DNA of 64,000 bases from Sutterella megalosphaeroides. Its GTDB lineage: Bacteria > Pseudomonadota > Gammaproteobacteria > Burkholderiales > Burkholderiaceae_F. Of this stretch, positions 17,536 through 26,046 are shown one piece after another. The notes beneath the pieces were generated by a model, which was given only the letters and a program-made list of their open reading frames with translations, had not been told where the DNA came from and ran no database searches. The translations under genes were made by a program, and so were the position numbers. The stretch is taken from positions 1,436,001 through 1,500,000 of the forward strand of contig NZ_AP018786.1 in NCBI RefSeq assembly GCF_003609995.1. The letters are read 5' to 3'. The stretch's first letter is position 1. Each line of letters starts with the position of its first letter.

Positions 17536-19983
17536 ATGGCGCCGAAACTCATGCTCAACAAATTCGATCCCGTTGCGGCGCTTTTCGAAGACCTGCAGCG
17601 CGGTACCGACGAACGGCTCGAGGTCTACCGTGCGCTTCGGCCCGAGGCTGAAGACGAGTACGGCATGACGATGCTCGCGCATGCCGCGCGGGCGGGCGAC
17701 AGCGAAGCGGTCGAGCTGATGCTTGAGCGCGGAGCGGACCCGAACGCCCCCGACCGCTCGGGCCGTACGCCCCTTTTTCACGTGGCCGAAGGCCCGCACG
17801 ACTGGGTCTCGCACCCGGAAGACATCGTGTACATCGTCGAGGACCTCCTCAAATACGGCGCCGACGTCGATCACGCGGACGATTCCGGGAAAACCGCGTC
17901 CTTCATCGCGGTGGAGCGGGGGCTGCATCCGTACTTCGTCGGGCTCGCCCGTGTGCAAGAACGAATGCAAGCTCGACCGACGGCACGCGAGTCGGGTACG
18001 GGCTATACGCTTTTGCACGCCCTCTGCGACCGCTTTTGCGGTACGGATCCGACTCAAGAAGCGGACGCGCTCGTCATCGCGCAGGTGCTCGTCGAACATC
18101 TCGGAATCGACCCCAACGCCCGCACGTCGCTCGGTCGTACGGCGCGCGCTTTGGCAGTCGCGCGCGGGTCGCTTTTTGTTGCTCCGTGGCTTGCCTACGG
18201 AGCGGACGCCTTTCAAGAAACCGAGCGGGCGGGACGGATGATCGCGAGCGGCGGCGCGACCGCCTCCGAAGCGGCTTTGGCGGGCAACGTCCGGCAACTT
18301 CGGGCGTTGGCTGACCTCGGTTTGATTTCGGACGAGCCCGCGTTGGAGGGGGAAGACGAAGGCTTGACGCCGCTCTCGTCCGCCGCGTCGAAATTCGCCG
18401 CGGACGCGGTCGACGTACTCGTCACGGGCGGTGCCGACCCGACGGCGCGCCTGAACCGCAAAGCTTCGGGCGGACGCGCTACGGAAGGAACGAGCGCCGT
18501 ACGCATGGCGCTCTGGGCTCCGAACTCGCGCGTCTCGCTTCCGAGCAATGTGACGGTCGAGGACGCAAAGCGCACCTTGGAGCGCCTCCTTCGAGCGCCG
18601 GGTGCGGCGGACGTTCCGGTCGACGAAGAAGGACGCACGGCACTACTCACACTCGCGCAAAACGTCGACCGCGGCTGGAGCGTGGACGGAAAAGATTGGG
18701 CGCCGATTGCGCTTGACATCGTGCTTGCGCACGGAGCGAATCCCGACGAGCGGATGCCCGCGCAAGGAATCGATCTTCCGTTTTGCAAGATTCCGGGCAG
18801 CGTGACGCCCCTCGGGCTTCTCGCCCGATCGGGTAGCGACGCGGCCCGCCCGCTCATGAAGAAGCTCCTCGCTGCGGGCGCAAATCCCAACGCGACGGAC
18901 GTCACGGGACGTACGCCCCTTGCCGAAGCCGCGAACCTCGATACGTCGGCGGACGCCGAGGCGACGGTCGAGCTCTTGCTCGCTGCGGGCGCGGACCCCT
19001 CGATCGGGGACGCCCGGGGCGAGACGCCCTTGAGTCTTGCCGCGGGACGCGGCCACGAGCGTGTTGTGGAAATGCTTCTTGCGGCGCTTGAGCGGCTTGA
19101 AAGCATGCGCGCGAAGGACGAGGGGAATGCGGATGAGGCGCCCGAAGAACCGCAGAATCCCGGTCCCGCATCTCCGGCGTCTGCCGAAACCCCGGCGCCT
19201 CAACCCGCCGCGGCGCTTCGCCGGGGAACCGAAGCCGGAGGCTTTTTCGAGCGCATGCGCGCCCGCTCCCGCACGCGTCCGACATCGGTCGGCGGTACGT
19301 CATCCAATGCTCCGATGGCAAAACCTGTGCCGGAAGCGGCGCCGAAGGCTCCCGCGAAGCCCGCACCCATGCCAAAGCCCGTCACCACCGACGGCAACGC
19401 CGACGAGGCCTCGCGCTTGAGCGTGGCGCTTTCGCGGTTCCTGCGCGCGACGTTGCCCGGAGCCGCAGGGGAGGCGGAAAGTCCCTCGACCCGGTCCGAG
19501 CGCGAATTACGCCTGACGGCGATCGGCTTACTCGCTGCGGCAGGCGGAAGTCTCGGCGCGCTCACCCGCGAAACCGTAGCGTTGCTCGTCGACGCTCGGG
19601 CGGCGTTTCTGCTTGCACCCGCCGGCGAGAAGCTCGAGCCCGCTGCTTGTCGCGAAGCCCTCGAAGCCCTCGCGCCCTTTGCGGCCGTACGCGAAGCGGG
19701 CTTTGAGACGGTTCCGCTTGCAACCGAGCCCGGGGACGACGCTCTTCGGGTGTTGCAGCGCTTCGAAAAGGCGACCGTCCGTTGGGGACTGCCCGTTGCG
19801 GCGGGACTCCTCGTTGAAGCGCCCGACGACGAAGCGGATCGTGCGGACGGAAGGGTCGCTCGGCAGGTCCCGATTCGGGCCTGCATCCTTACGGCCGCAT
19901 CCCAATTCGAGCACGCGCGCACGACGGCGCGCCTCGCCGGACTCACGTTCGTGCGGCCCTCGGACGTTGCCCGTGAAGGTTAA
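17536..19983 (+). CDS. ankyrin-repeat protein
   Basis: 815 aa from the ATG at 17536 (GGAGG seven bases upstream); an upstream in-frame start at 17290 lies inside the previous gene. At least six ankyrin units are readable: GMTMLAHAARAGDSEAVELM followed by LERGADPNAPDRSGRTPL, and later LAAGANPNATDVTGRTPLAEA and LLAAGADPSIGDARGETPL. Residues about 520-630 are Pro/Ala-rich and probably unstructured. The last 180 residues form a separate helical domain I do not recognise. No signal peptide. Third gene of the operon; ankyrin arrays usually bind proteins. Confidence 0.87.
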   Translation: MAPKLMLNKFDPVAALFEDLQRGTDERLEVYRALRPEAEDEYGMTMLAHAARAGDSEAVELMLERGADPNAPDRSGRTPLFHVAEGPHDWVSHPEDIVYIVEDLLKYGADVDHADDSGKTASFIAVERGLHPYFVGLARVQERMQARPTARESGTGYTLLHALCDRFCGTDPTQEADALVIAQVLVEHLGIDPNARTSLGRTARALAVARGSLFVAPWLAYGADAFQETERAGRMIASGGATASEAALAGNVRQLRALADLGLISDEPALEGEDEGLTPLSSAASKFAADAVDVLVTGGADPTARLNRKASGGRATEGTSAVRMALWAPNSRVSLPSNVTVEDAKRTLERLLRAPGAADVPVDEEGRTALLTLAQNVDRGWSVDGKDWAPIALDIVLAHGANPDERMPAQGIDLPFCKIPGSVTPLGLLARSGSDAARPLMKKLLAAGANPNATDVTGRTPLAEAANLDTSADAEATVELLLAAGADPSIGDARGETPLSLAAGRGHERVVEMLLAALERLESMRAKDEGNADEAPEEPQNPGPASPASAETPAPQPAAALRRGTEAGGFFERMRARSRTRPTSVGGTSSNAPMAKPVPEAAPKAPAKPAPMPKPVTTDGNADEASRLSVALSRFLRATLPGAAGEAESPSTRSERELRLTAIGLLAAAGGSLGALTRETVALLVDARAAFLLAPAGEKLEPAACREALEALAPFAAVREAGFETVPLATEPGDDALRVLQRFEKATVRWGLPVAAGLLVEAPDDEADRADGRVARQVPIRACILTAASQFEHARTTARLAGLTFVRPSDVAREG

Positions 19984-20003
19984 GAATCGAAAGGAGAGGG
20001 AAA

Positions 20004-21068
20004 ATGCTTGAAGACGCACTTTTCGAAGCGGTAAAAGGTCGACGGTTGGGTGTGGTGACGGCACTCTTGCCGCGCGTCACCGATCTCGAACGCACGGACC
20101 GCGAAGGCGCGACCGTCGCGATGATTGCGGCACGCGAAGGCGTGTTGCCGATTCTGAAGGCGATCCTCAAGGCGGGCGCCAATCCGTTGGCCGCCGACCG
20201 CGAAGGGCACTCGGCCCTCCATTGGGCGGCCGCAAACGGTCATGCCCCTTGCATTGAAGCGCTCGCAGAGGCGGGAGCGGATCCCAACGCCCAGGACCGC
20301 GAGGGTGTCACGCCCCTCATGGCGGCCCTGCGCGCCCGACGGTCGGAGGCCGCCTTGCGGCTTCTCAAGTGCGAAGGGACCGATACGGAACTTGCGGACC
20401 GGGACGGACGCAAAGCGCTCGACTATGCGTCCGCGGCCTCCATGCCCGACCTTGTCGACGTACTTTTGAAGCGCGGGACGCATACGGAACGCACGGAACG
20501 CTCGGAAGGCGTCTTGGGAGGCTTCTTCGGGAGCGTCGGAGGAGGTGAAAAAACCGTGCCTCCCGAACTCGCCAAGGACCGCTACGGGTCGAACGCGCTC
20601 CATCAGGCGGCCTCGCGCGGCGACGCGGAAACGCTTGCGCGACTCTTGTCGGGCTCCCGAGCGCACGTGAACGACCGGAACGACGCGGGCGAAACGCCCC
20701 TCATGACGGCCGTGCGGGCAGGGTCGATCGGGTGCGTCGAGGCGCTCCTTGCGGCCCGGGCCGACCCCAACCTTCCCGCTGCGGCAGGCGAGACGCCCGC
20801 CGCGGAAGCCGCGCGCCTCGGGCGCGAAATCGTGCTCGGGAAACTGATCGCAGCGGGCGCGAACGTGAACGCCGCGGCACGCAACGGTACGACGCCGCTT
20901 CTCGTTGCGATCCGCGAGCGGCAGGTCGATGTCGTGCGACTGCTTCTCGCAAACGGGGCGGACGCGGGAGCGTGCGACGCGCAAAACCGCGGTCCCTTGG
21001 CCTACGCGGCCGCAAGCGGCCTCGAATCCGTCACCGTCATGCTCCTCGAAGCGGGCGCGGCACGCTAA
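20004..21068 (+). CDS. ankyrin-repeat protein
   Basis: 354 aa, almost entirely ankyrin repeats (about nine units). Examples are ILKAGANPLAADREGHSALH, EAGADPNAQDREGVTPLMAA and IAAGANVNAAARNGTTPLL. The ATG at 20004 is 20 bases after the preceding stop, with AAAGGAGAGGG just upstream, so co-translated with the larger ankyrin protein. A less regular linker (EGVLGGFFGSVGGGEKTV) splits the array in the middle. No catalytic motif or signal peptide. Confidence 0.88.
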   Translation: MLEDALFEAVKGRRLGVVTALLPRVTDLERTDREGATVAMIAAREGVLPILKAILKAGANPLAADREGHSALHWAAANGHAPCIEALAEAGADPNAQDREGVTPLMAALRARRSEAALRLLKCEGTDTELADRDGRKALDYASAASMPDLVDVLLKRGTHTERTERSEGVLGGFFGSVGGGEKTVPPELAKDRYGSNALHQAASRGDAETLARLLSGSRAHVNDRNDAGETPLMTAVRAGSIGCVEALLAARADPNLPAAAGETPAAEAARLGREIVLGKLIAAGANVNAAARNGTTPLLVAIRERQVDVVRLLLANGADAGACDAQNRGPLAYAAASGLESVTVMLLEAGAAR

Positions 21069-21164
21069 ACTCTCACTTTCGTCCGATCTCAGGGCTTCGA
21101 GGGAGCTTTCCCGCCCCTCGAAGCGGTTCCGAATTCCGAAAATTCCGAAAACAAGGAGAATCCC

Positions 21165-21713
21165 ATGGCCAATGCACCGCTTGTCGAACGGGTGGAGCGT
21201 TTTTTGAAGTCGCTCAAGTGGTCGTACAACTACGACGCCGAGGAAGAGGTGTTCTACACGGGTTGCGCGCTTGACGAGTCGTTCCGCTCGTGCAACCTCG
21301 TGATCGACGTACAGGACGACATGGTCCTCTGCTACGCGTTCCTTCCGATCGAAGTGCCGGCCGATCGTCGCGGCGACGTCATGATCTTTTTGACGTGCGC
21401 CAACTGGGGGATGCGCGCGGGCACCTTCGAACTGGACCTCACCGACGGCGAAGTGCGTTTCCGCACCTACCTCGCCTGCCCCGAGGGCGACGAGCTTCCG
21501 AGCGACGAAGCGCTCACGTGCCTCCTTTCGGTCCCCCCGGGCATGATCGAACGGTACGGCGCGGCGCTCCGACAGGTGATCGAGAACAAAACGGATCCCT
21601 TTGAGGCGGTTCGCACCGCCGAGCACGACATGGAATTCGACGACGAAGAAGGAGACGAGGAAGACGACGAAGACGACTTCGGCGGCAACCACAACCCGCG
21701 CGCTCACGCGTAA
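21165..21713 (+). CDS. YbjN-domain protein
   Basis: 182 aa. Residues about 5-145 fit the YbjN family, a fold like type III secretion chaperones: VERFLKSLKWSYNYDAEEEV, a central beta sheet, CANWGMRAGTFELDLTDGEV with FRTYLACPEG, and a final helix. The last 30 residues are almost all Asp/Glu. ATG at 21165 with AAGGAGAA upstream. Last gene of the operon, before a strong terminator. E. coli YbjN has been reported as a regulator affecting motility and stress; here a chaperone or adaptor for the repeat proteins is only inference. Confidence 0.82.
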   Translation: MANAPLVERVERFLKSLKWSYNYDAEEEVFYTGCALDESFRSCNLVIDVQDDMVLCYAFLPIEVPADRRGDVMIFLTCANWGMRAGTFELDLTDGEVRFRTYLACPEGDELPSDEALTCLLSVPPGMIERYGAALRQVIENKTDPFEAVRTAEHDMEFDDEEGDEEDDEDDFGGNHNPRAHA

Positions 21714-21750
21714 GCGCATAAGTGAGCGCATAAGCGACGGCGCTCAAACA

Positions 21751-21784
21751 AAAAGCGAACGACCCCGAGAGATCGTTCGCTTTT
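21751..21784. terminator. bidirectional terminator between convergent genes
   Basis: Perfect 12-bp stem AAAAGCGAACGA / TCGTTCGCTTTT with a 10-nt loop and T-runs on both strands. It ends the five-gene operon (+) and the AspT-like gene (-). Confidence 0.9.
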
Positions 21785-21830
21785 TTCTTTTCGTGTTCCG
21801 GCTCGTCGGCCGCCTTCCGTTCGGCGCTTC

Positions 21831-23516
21831 TCACCCCGAGACCGAGGTCCAGAAGAGCAGGAGCACGATCTGCCCCGACAAAATCCGCATGAACATCGCG
21901 AGCGGATAGACGGTCGAGTAGGCGACGGCCGAGCTGTTTTTCTCCGACAAGGTCGCGGCATAGGCAAGTGCCGGCGGGTTCGTGGTGAGACCCGAGAGGA
22001 GCCCCACGATCGAGTGGTAGTTCATGCGGAAAATGAGGCGCGCCGCCACCCCGACCGCGACGAGCGGAAGCACCGTAACGAGAAAGCCGAGCCCCATGAA
22101 GAGAAGGCCGCTCCCGTTCACGAACGCGTCCGCAAAGCCGTTGCCCGCCGCAAGACCGACGCTTGCGAGGAAGAACGCGATCCCGAGTTCTCGAAGCATC
22201 AAAGAAGCGGAGTTCGTCGTGTACGTGACCAAATGCAGCGACGGCCCGTAGCGCCCGAGCAAAATCGCAACGATCAAGGGGCCGCCCGCCAAGCCGAGCT
22301 TCAACGCGACGGGAATTCCGGGCAAGGCAATCGGGAGGCTCCCCGCAAGGATCCCGAGCGCGATCCCGACGAAGACCGAAATGATGTTCGGATGGTCGAG
22401 CTTCTTTTCCTGGTTGCCGAGTACGCCCGCGAGGCGGTTGAGGGCGCGCTCGGGGCCCACGGCGACGAGTCGGTCGCCGAGATTGAGATGAAGGCTTCGG
22501 TAGGGAAAGATTTCCATGCCGGCACGGTAAACGCGCGTCACGTTCACGCCGTCGTAGTTCGCGAGATGGAGGTCGCGAATGCGCTGCCCGTTGACGCTCG
22601 GATCGGTGATGAGAATGATGCGTCTGGAAACGGGCGAATGTTCGCTCGTCAAATCGACGTCGGTGCGCTCCTTTCCGAAGAAGGCGACGATAGCCTCTTT
22701 GTTTTCTTCCTGAGCGACGACGCGAAGCACGTCGCCCACGTGCACGCGCGTCTTGGGGCCGGGACTCACGAGGCCTTCCGCCTCGTTGTATCGGCGCGAA
22801 ATGACGAACGGGCGGTTGATCACCTTGCGAATCACTTCGATCGTGCGGTCTTCGAGGTAGCCGTTCGCGGCTTCGACGTAGAAGGTGATCGGAGCGGCGT
22901 TTTGTTCCGTTTCGTGAAGCGACCAGAGGCGCTCCTCTTCGGCAAGGTCGATTGAGAAAACCTTGCGAATAAGAATGGCCGTCCCGATGATGCCGATCAC
23001 GGCGAGAGGATACGCACACGCATAGGCGACTGCGATGTCGGGGCCCGCGTAGTCGAGTTCGGAGAGCGCTTCCTGCGTGGCGCCGAGCCCGGGGGTGTTC
23101 GTGACGGCCCCGTAATAGACCCCGAGCATCTGCGCGAGGTCGATCGATCCCGACATGAGGAAGGCAAAGAGTACCGTCAGCGCGACGGAAAGAAGTATTC
23201 CGAAAAGCGCGAGGCCGTTCAACTCGAGGCCGCCCGAGCGAAAGCTCGAGAAAAAGGACGGTCCCACTTGGAGGCCGATGAAAAAGACGAAAAGAATGAG
23301 CCCGAAATCGCGCAAAAACCCGAGCACGGTCGGGTTCGGCACGAACCCGAAGTGCCCGACCGCAAGCCCCATGAAAAGCACGAACGTCACGCCGAGCGAG
23401 ACGCCGAAGAGGCGAATGCGCCCGAGCGCGAGACCGCAGGTGATGACGAAGGCGTAAATGAGGATGTTCCCGCCGACGGTCGATGGGTCGGCGAGACGCA
23501 GCAGAAAGTCGAGCAT
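21831..23516 (-). CDS. AspT/YidE/YbjL-family transporter with RCK_C domains
   Basis: 561 aa. About five membrane helices at each end flank a central soluble part (about residues 200-370) containing two RCK/TrkA-C-like domains (GDVLRVVAQEENKEAIVAFF and LGDRLVAVGPERALNRLAGV). This layout defines the aspartate:alanine exchanger family. GAVTNTPGLGATQEAL and SGLTTNPPALAYA are repeat-related motifs in the two membrane halves. AspT of lactobacilli exchanges aspartate for alanine and drives a proton-motive cycle; YidE and YbjL substrates are less certain. Single-gene unit ending at a shared terminator; ATG at 23516. Confidence 0.9.
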   Translation of the reverse strand: MLDFLLRLADPSTVGGNILIYAFVITCGLALGRIRLFGVSLGVTFVLFMGLAVGHFGFVPNPTVLGFLRDFGLILFVFFIGLQVGPSFFSSFRSGGLELNGLALFGILLSVALTVLFAFLMSGSIDLAQMLGVYYGAVTNTPGLGATQEALSELDYAGPDIAVAYACAYPLAVIGIIGTAILIRKVFSIDLAEEERLWSLHETEQNAAPITFYVEAANGYLEDRTIEVIRKVINRPFVISRRYNEAEGLVSPGPKTRVHVGDVLRVVAQEENKEAIVAFFGKERTDVDLTSEHSPVSRRIILITDPSVNGQRIRDLHLANYDGVNVTRVYRAGMEIFPYRSLHLNLGDRLVAVGPERALNRLAGVLGNQEKKLDHPNIISVFVGIALGILAGSLPIALPGIPVALKLGLAGGPLIVAILLGRYGPSLHLVTYTTNSASLMLRELGIAFFLASVGLAAGNGFADAFVNGSGLLFMGLGFLVTVLPLVAVGVAARLIFRMNYHSIVGLLSGLTTNPPALAYAATLSEKNSSAVAYSTVYPLAMFMRILSGQIVLLLFWTSVSG

Positions 23517-24027
23517 GTCGGGTGCGTCGGATGCGGCGGGGAAGGCGAACGCGAAGAGTCATCCCGCGCGCACGCATGCACGGCCGGACGGTCTGTCGGT
23601 CGGGCGCTCGCGGAGGTCTCGGTTCGTCTCGTCCCCAAGGGTTCGGTGGAGGAGCAAAATGCAGTTAAGGATCCTGAGTTTACGGGGAGAAAGAGGAAAA
23701 GCCATCGGTGAAATCCCTCGGAGATATGGAACTGTGCGGTTTTCCCGCACCGAGGCGCCGCATCGTGCGGCTCCGCCTCCGGCCTGCGGCAAACAACTGG
23801 CAAGCGGCCGACAACTACCGACCGTGAGGTCCGTACCGATGGGGCTTTCCTATCCGTTCGTTGCGAAACCCGGGCGAATCGGAGAAGCGGGGTGTGCGGG
23901 GACCATTCGGGCGTCCGAGCGCTTTCTGTACTGCGTTTCAATACCGATCGACCGATGCCCCGAGGGCTGAGCGGCTGATGCCCCAACAAACGCTCTTGAA
24001 CGCAACAACGCAATGGAGGAGAAAACC
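23517..24027. other. 511-base divergent intergenic region
   Basis: Separates the AspT-like gene (-) from the truncated aldo/keto reductase (+). No gene seen. A small hairpin (GTGCGG / CCGCAC) occurs near 23733. Promoters for both flanking genes are expected here but no clear consensus was found. Confidence 0.45.
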
Positions 24028-24462
24028 ATGCAACATCGTTTGCTCAAAAACCTGAACGTCTCGCTGATCGGCGTGGGTTGTATGGACTTCTCACACGACT
24101 GCGGTCAGGTGCCCGAACGTACCGTCAGCATCGACGCGATCCGCGAGGCGGTCGACTTCGGGTGCAACTTCTTCGATACGGCCGAAGTGTACGGACGGGA
24201 GATGTTTTACGAGGGCCATAACGAAGAGATCGTCGGCGAAGCTCTGAAGCCCGTGGTGCTCGCCACGAAGATGCACCTCCGTACGGAAGAAGTCGAATCG
24301 GGCAAGGACTTCTGCGCGATCGCCCGCAAACACCTGGCCGCATCGATGGAGCGCCTGCAGACGGACTACGTCGACCGCTACTACCTCCATCGCGTCAACG
24401 AACTCGTCCCGGTCGAAGAGGTGGCTGAAAGGCATGCTCCGCAAGAGCCTCTCGTTCCGTAA
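24028..24462 (+). pseudogene. aldo/keto reductase, C-terminally truncated
   Basis: 144 aa from the ATG at 24028 with AGGAGA upstream. The N-terminal part of an aldo/keto reductase is intact: NVSLIGVGCMDFSH, then the catalytic-Tyr strand NFFDTAEVYG, KMHLR, and TDYVDRYYLHR. It stops after VPVEEVAE, about residue 138 of the ~330 expected, so half the TIM barrel and the NADPH-binding C-terminus are missing. No other frame restores them before the terminator. Most likely the remnant of a deletion. Confidence 0.75.
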
Positions 24463-24470
24463 ATGAACCG

Positions 24471-24515
24471 AGCCCTCCCCAAACGTACGAAGAAACGTAC
24501 GAAATGGGGAGGGCT
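24471..24515. terminator. bidirectional terminator with internal direct repeat
   Basis: AGCCCTCCCC (24471-24480) pairs with GGGGAGGGCT (24506-24515). The loop has two copies of AAACGTACGA, each containing the palindrome CGTACG. It sits between the convergent reductase remnant and the PLP enzyme. Confidence 0.75.
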
Positions 24516-24556
24516 CTATTCGTTGGGGGTTCCGCTCTTTGCGGCAAGCGGCAGGC

Positions 24557-25735
24557 TTACCACCCGCGCACGTGGTCGAGCGCCGCTTTCACCGTGAGCG
24601 TTTCGTCCTCAACGAGGAGGAGCTTTTCGTAGGGCGCTGCGGTCGGGCAGGCGTGGTTCGGAAGGATCCGCAAGCGGCGCCCCACGGGGAAGTCTTCGGG
24701 TTTGAGAGCTTCGCCCGCTACCGCCTGAAGGATCCCATGCTCCTGATTCGCGCCCGTCATGCGGACGTCGAGGCCGCGCACGGGGCGGCCCGCGAGGTCG
24801 CAGACAAGCCCGTAACCGAAGTCTTCGTGCTGGCGCGCCGTGCCGCGGTCGCGCGACATCGCCATCCAGCCCGCGTCGACGATCACCTGACCTTTTTCTT
24901 TCTGGTGCCCGATCACGGTTGTGAGGACCGAGCCCGCAATGCGGTCGAGCGTGCAAACGCCGAGGTTTGTCATAAAGAGGTCGAACATCGCATAGACGCC
25001 GCAGCGGATTTCCGTGACGCCCGTTTCGTCTTCGGCCGCAAAGACCGTCGGGGTGGAGCCCACCGAGACGATCGGAACCTCGATCCCTTCGGCACGGAGT
25101 CTGTCGGCCGCAAGAACGATCCCGTCGCGCTCGCGCCGTGCGGCTCCGCGTGCATTTGCGGCGCCTTCCTTGTCGTAGCTTGCGCCCGCATGGGTGAGAA
25201 GCCCAACAAAGCGGGCGCCGCCCGTGAGGCTCTTCACAACCTCAAGCAAGAGGTCCGACTCGGGCGTGATCCCCGAGCGGTGCCCGTCGACGTCGATTTC
25301 AACAAGGACGGGAATTTCGATCGAGCGTGCGGCGGTGTAGGCCGAGACGTGCCGGGCCGCGTCGACGTTGTCGAGAAGAATCTTGAGGTCGCACCCGGAA
25401 GCGCGGATGCGCTCGACGCGCCCCAACTTCTGCGGAGCGATCCCGACGGCGTAGATGAGATCCGTGACGCCGTTCGCAGCGAAGTATTCGGCTTCGAGAA
25501 GGGTGGAAACGGTTGCGGGCCCTTCGGGCGACATCATCTGACGCCGCGCGATTTCGATCGACTTGTGGGTCTTGAGGTGCGGACGAAGCGTCACGCCGAG
25601 TGCTTTGGCTCGTTCTTTCGCGGCGGTGAGGTTCGCTTCGAGCTTGGCGTCGGAAACAAGGAAGGCCGGGGTTTCGACGACAGGATCGTCGAGTCGGCGG
25701 CCGATGCGGGGATCGGGGGCGGTGTGGGGAAACAT
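24557..25735 (-). CDS. D-serine dehydratase / D-threonine aldolase-like PLP enzyme (alanine racemase fold)
   Basis: 392 aa, usual length for the DSD1-like family. ETPAFLVSD starts the barrel. RPHLKTHKS near residue 50 carries the PLP lysine. VLVEIDVDGHRSG and LLTHAGASYD follow, and the C-terminal domain ends with ILPNHACPTAAPYEKLL, whose His and Cys bind the metal in characterised D-serine dehydratases and D-threonine aldolases. The reaction is D-serine to pyruvate plus ammonia, or D-threonine cleavage; the sequence cannot separate these. Cytoplasmic, single-gene unit, ATG at 25735. Confidence 0.88.
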   Translation of the reverse strand: MFPHTAPDPRIGRRLDDPVVETPAFLVSDAKLEANLTAAKERAKALGVTLRPHLKTHKSIEIARRQMMSPEGPATVSTLLEAEYFAANGVTDLIYAVGIAPQKLGRVERIRASGCDLKILLDNVDAARHVSAYTAARSIEIPVLVEIDVDGHRSGITPESDLLLEVVKSLTGGARFVGLLTHAGASYDKEGAANARGAARRERDGIVLAADRLRAEGIEVPIVSVGSTPTVFAAEDETGVTEIRCGVYAMFDLFMTNLGVCTLDRIAGSVLTTVIGHQKEKGQVIVDAGWMAMSRDRGTARQHEDFGYGLVCDLAGRPVRGLDVRMTGANQEHGILQAVAGEALKPEDFPVGRRLRILPNHACPTAAPYEKLLLVEDETLTVKAALDHVRGW

Positions 25736-26046
25736 GGTGTTGAAATCGGGTCAAATGCGGCAAACGCGAAAAACGCGCGGGGACCGGGCGGCAAGCGGCG
25801 CGGGTGCTCCAACGTTAGGTTCGTACACGCTGCACTCGCTTCAAACGCCCGGGGTCGGTTTCGATCGTAGCAGGCTTGGGGGCGTTTGGAGGCGCTTCTT
25901 TCGGGCAAGAGGGACAAGAGAGCGGCCACAAAAGTGAAGCGCCGTCTCGACGCATTGCGGCGGGACGGCGTGTGGAAAGGATGGAGCGTAGGACGCTCGG
26001 CAGACCGACCACCCGAGGAGAAGCCGCCCCGGGCGGTCGGGTCGTG
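25736..26046 (-). other. 311-base intergenic region
   Basis: Between the start of the PLP enzyme and the end of the flavoprotein, both minus strand. It must hold the promoter of the PLP-enzyme gene. No gene, repeat or clear terminator seen. Confidence 0.4.

Noticed and set aside
19980-21731. 583-aa minus-strand frame opposite the ankyrin and YbjN genes
   Set aside because: Antisense shadow of clear ankyrin repeats.
21514-23577. 687-aa minus-strand frame overlapping the AspT-like gene
   Set aside because: Same-strand, other-frame shadow; Arg/Ser/His-rich with no membrane segments.
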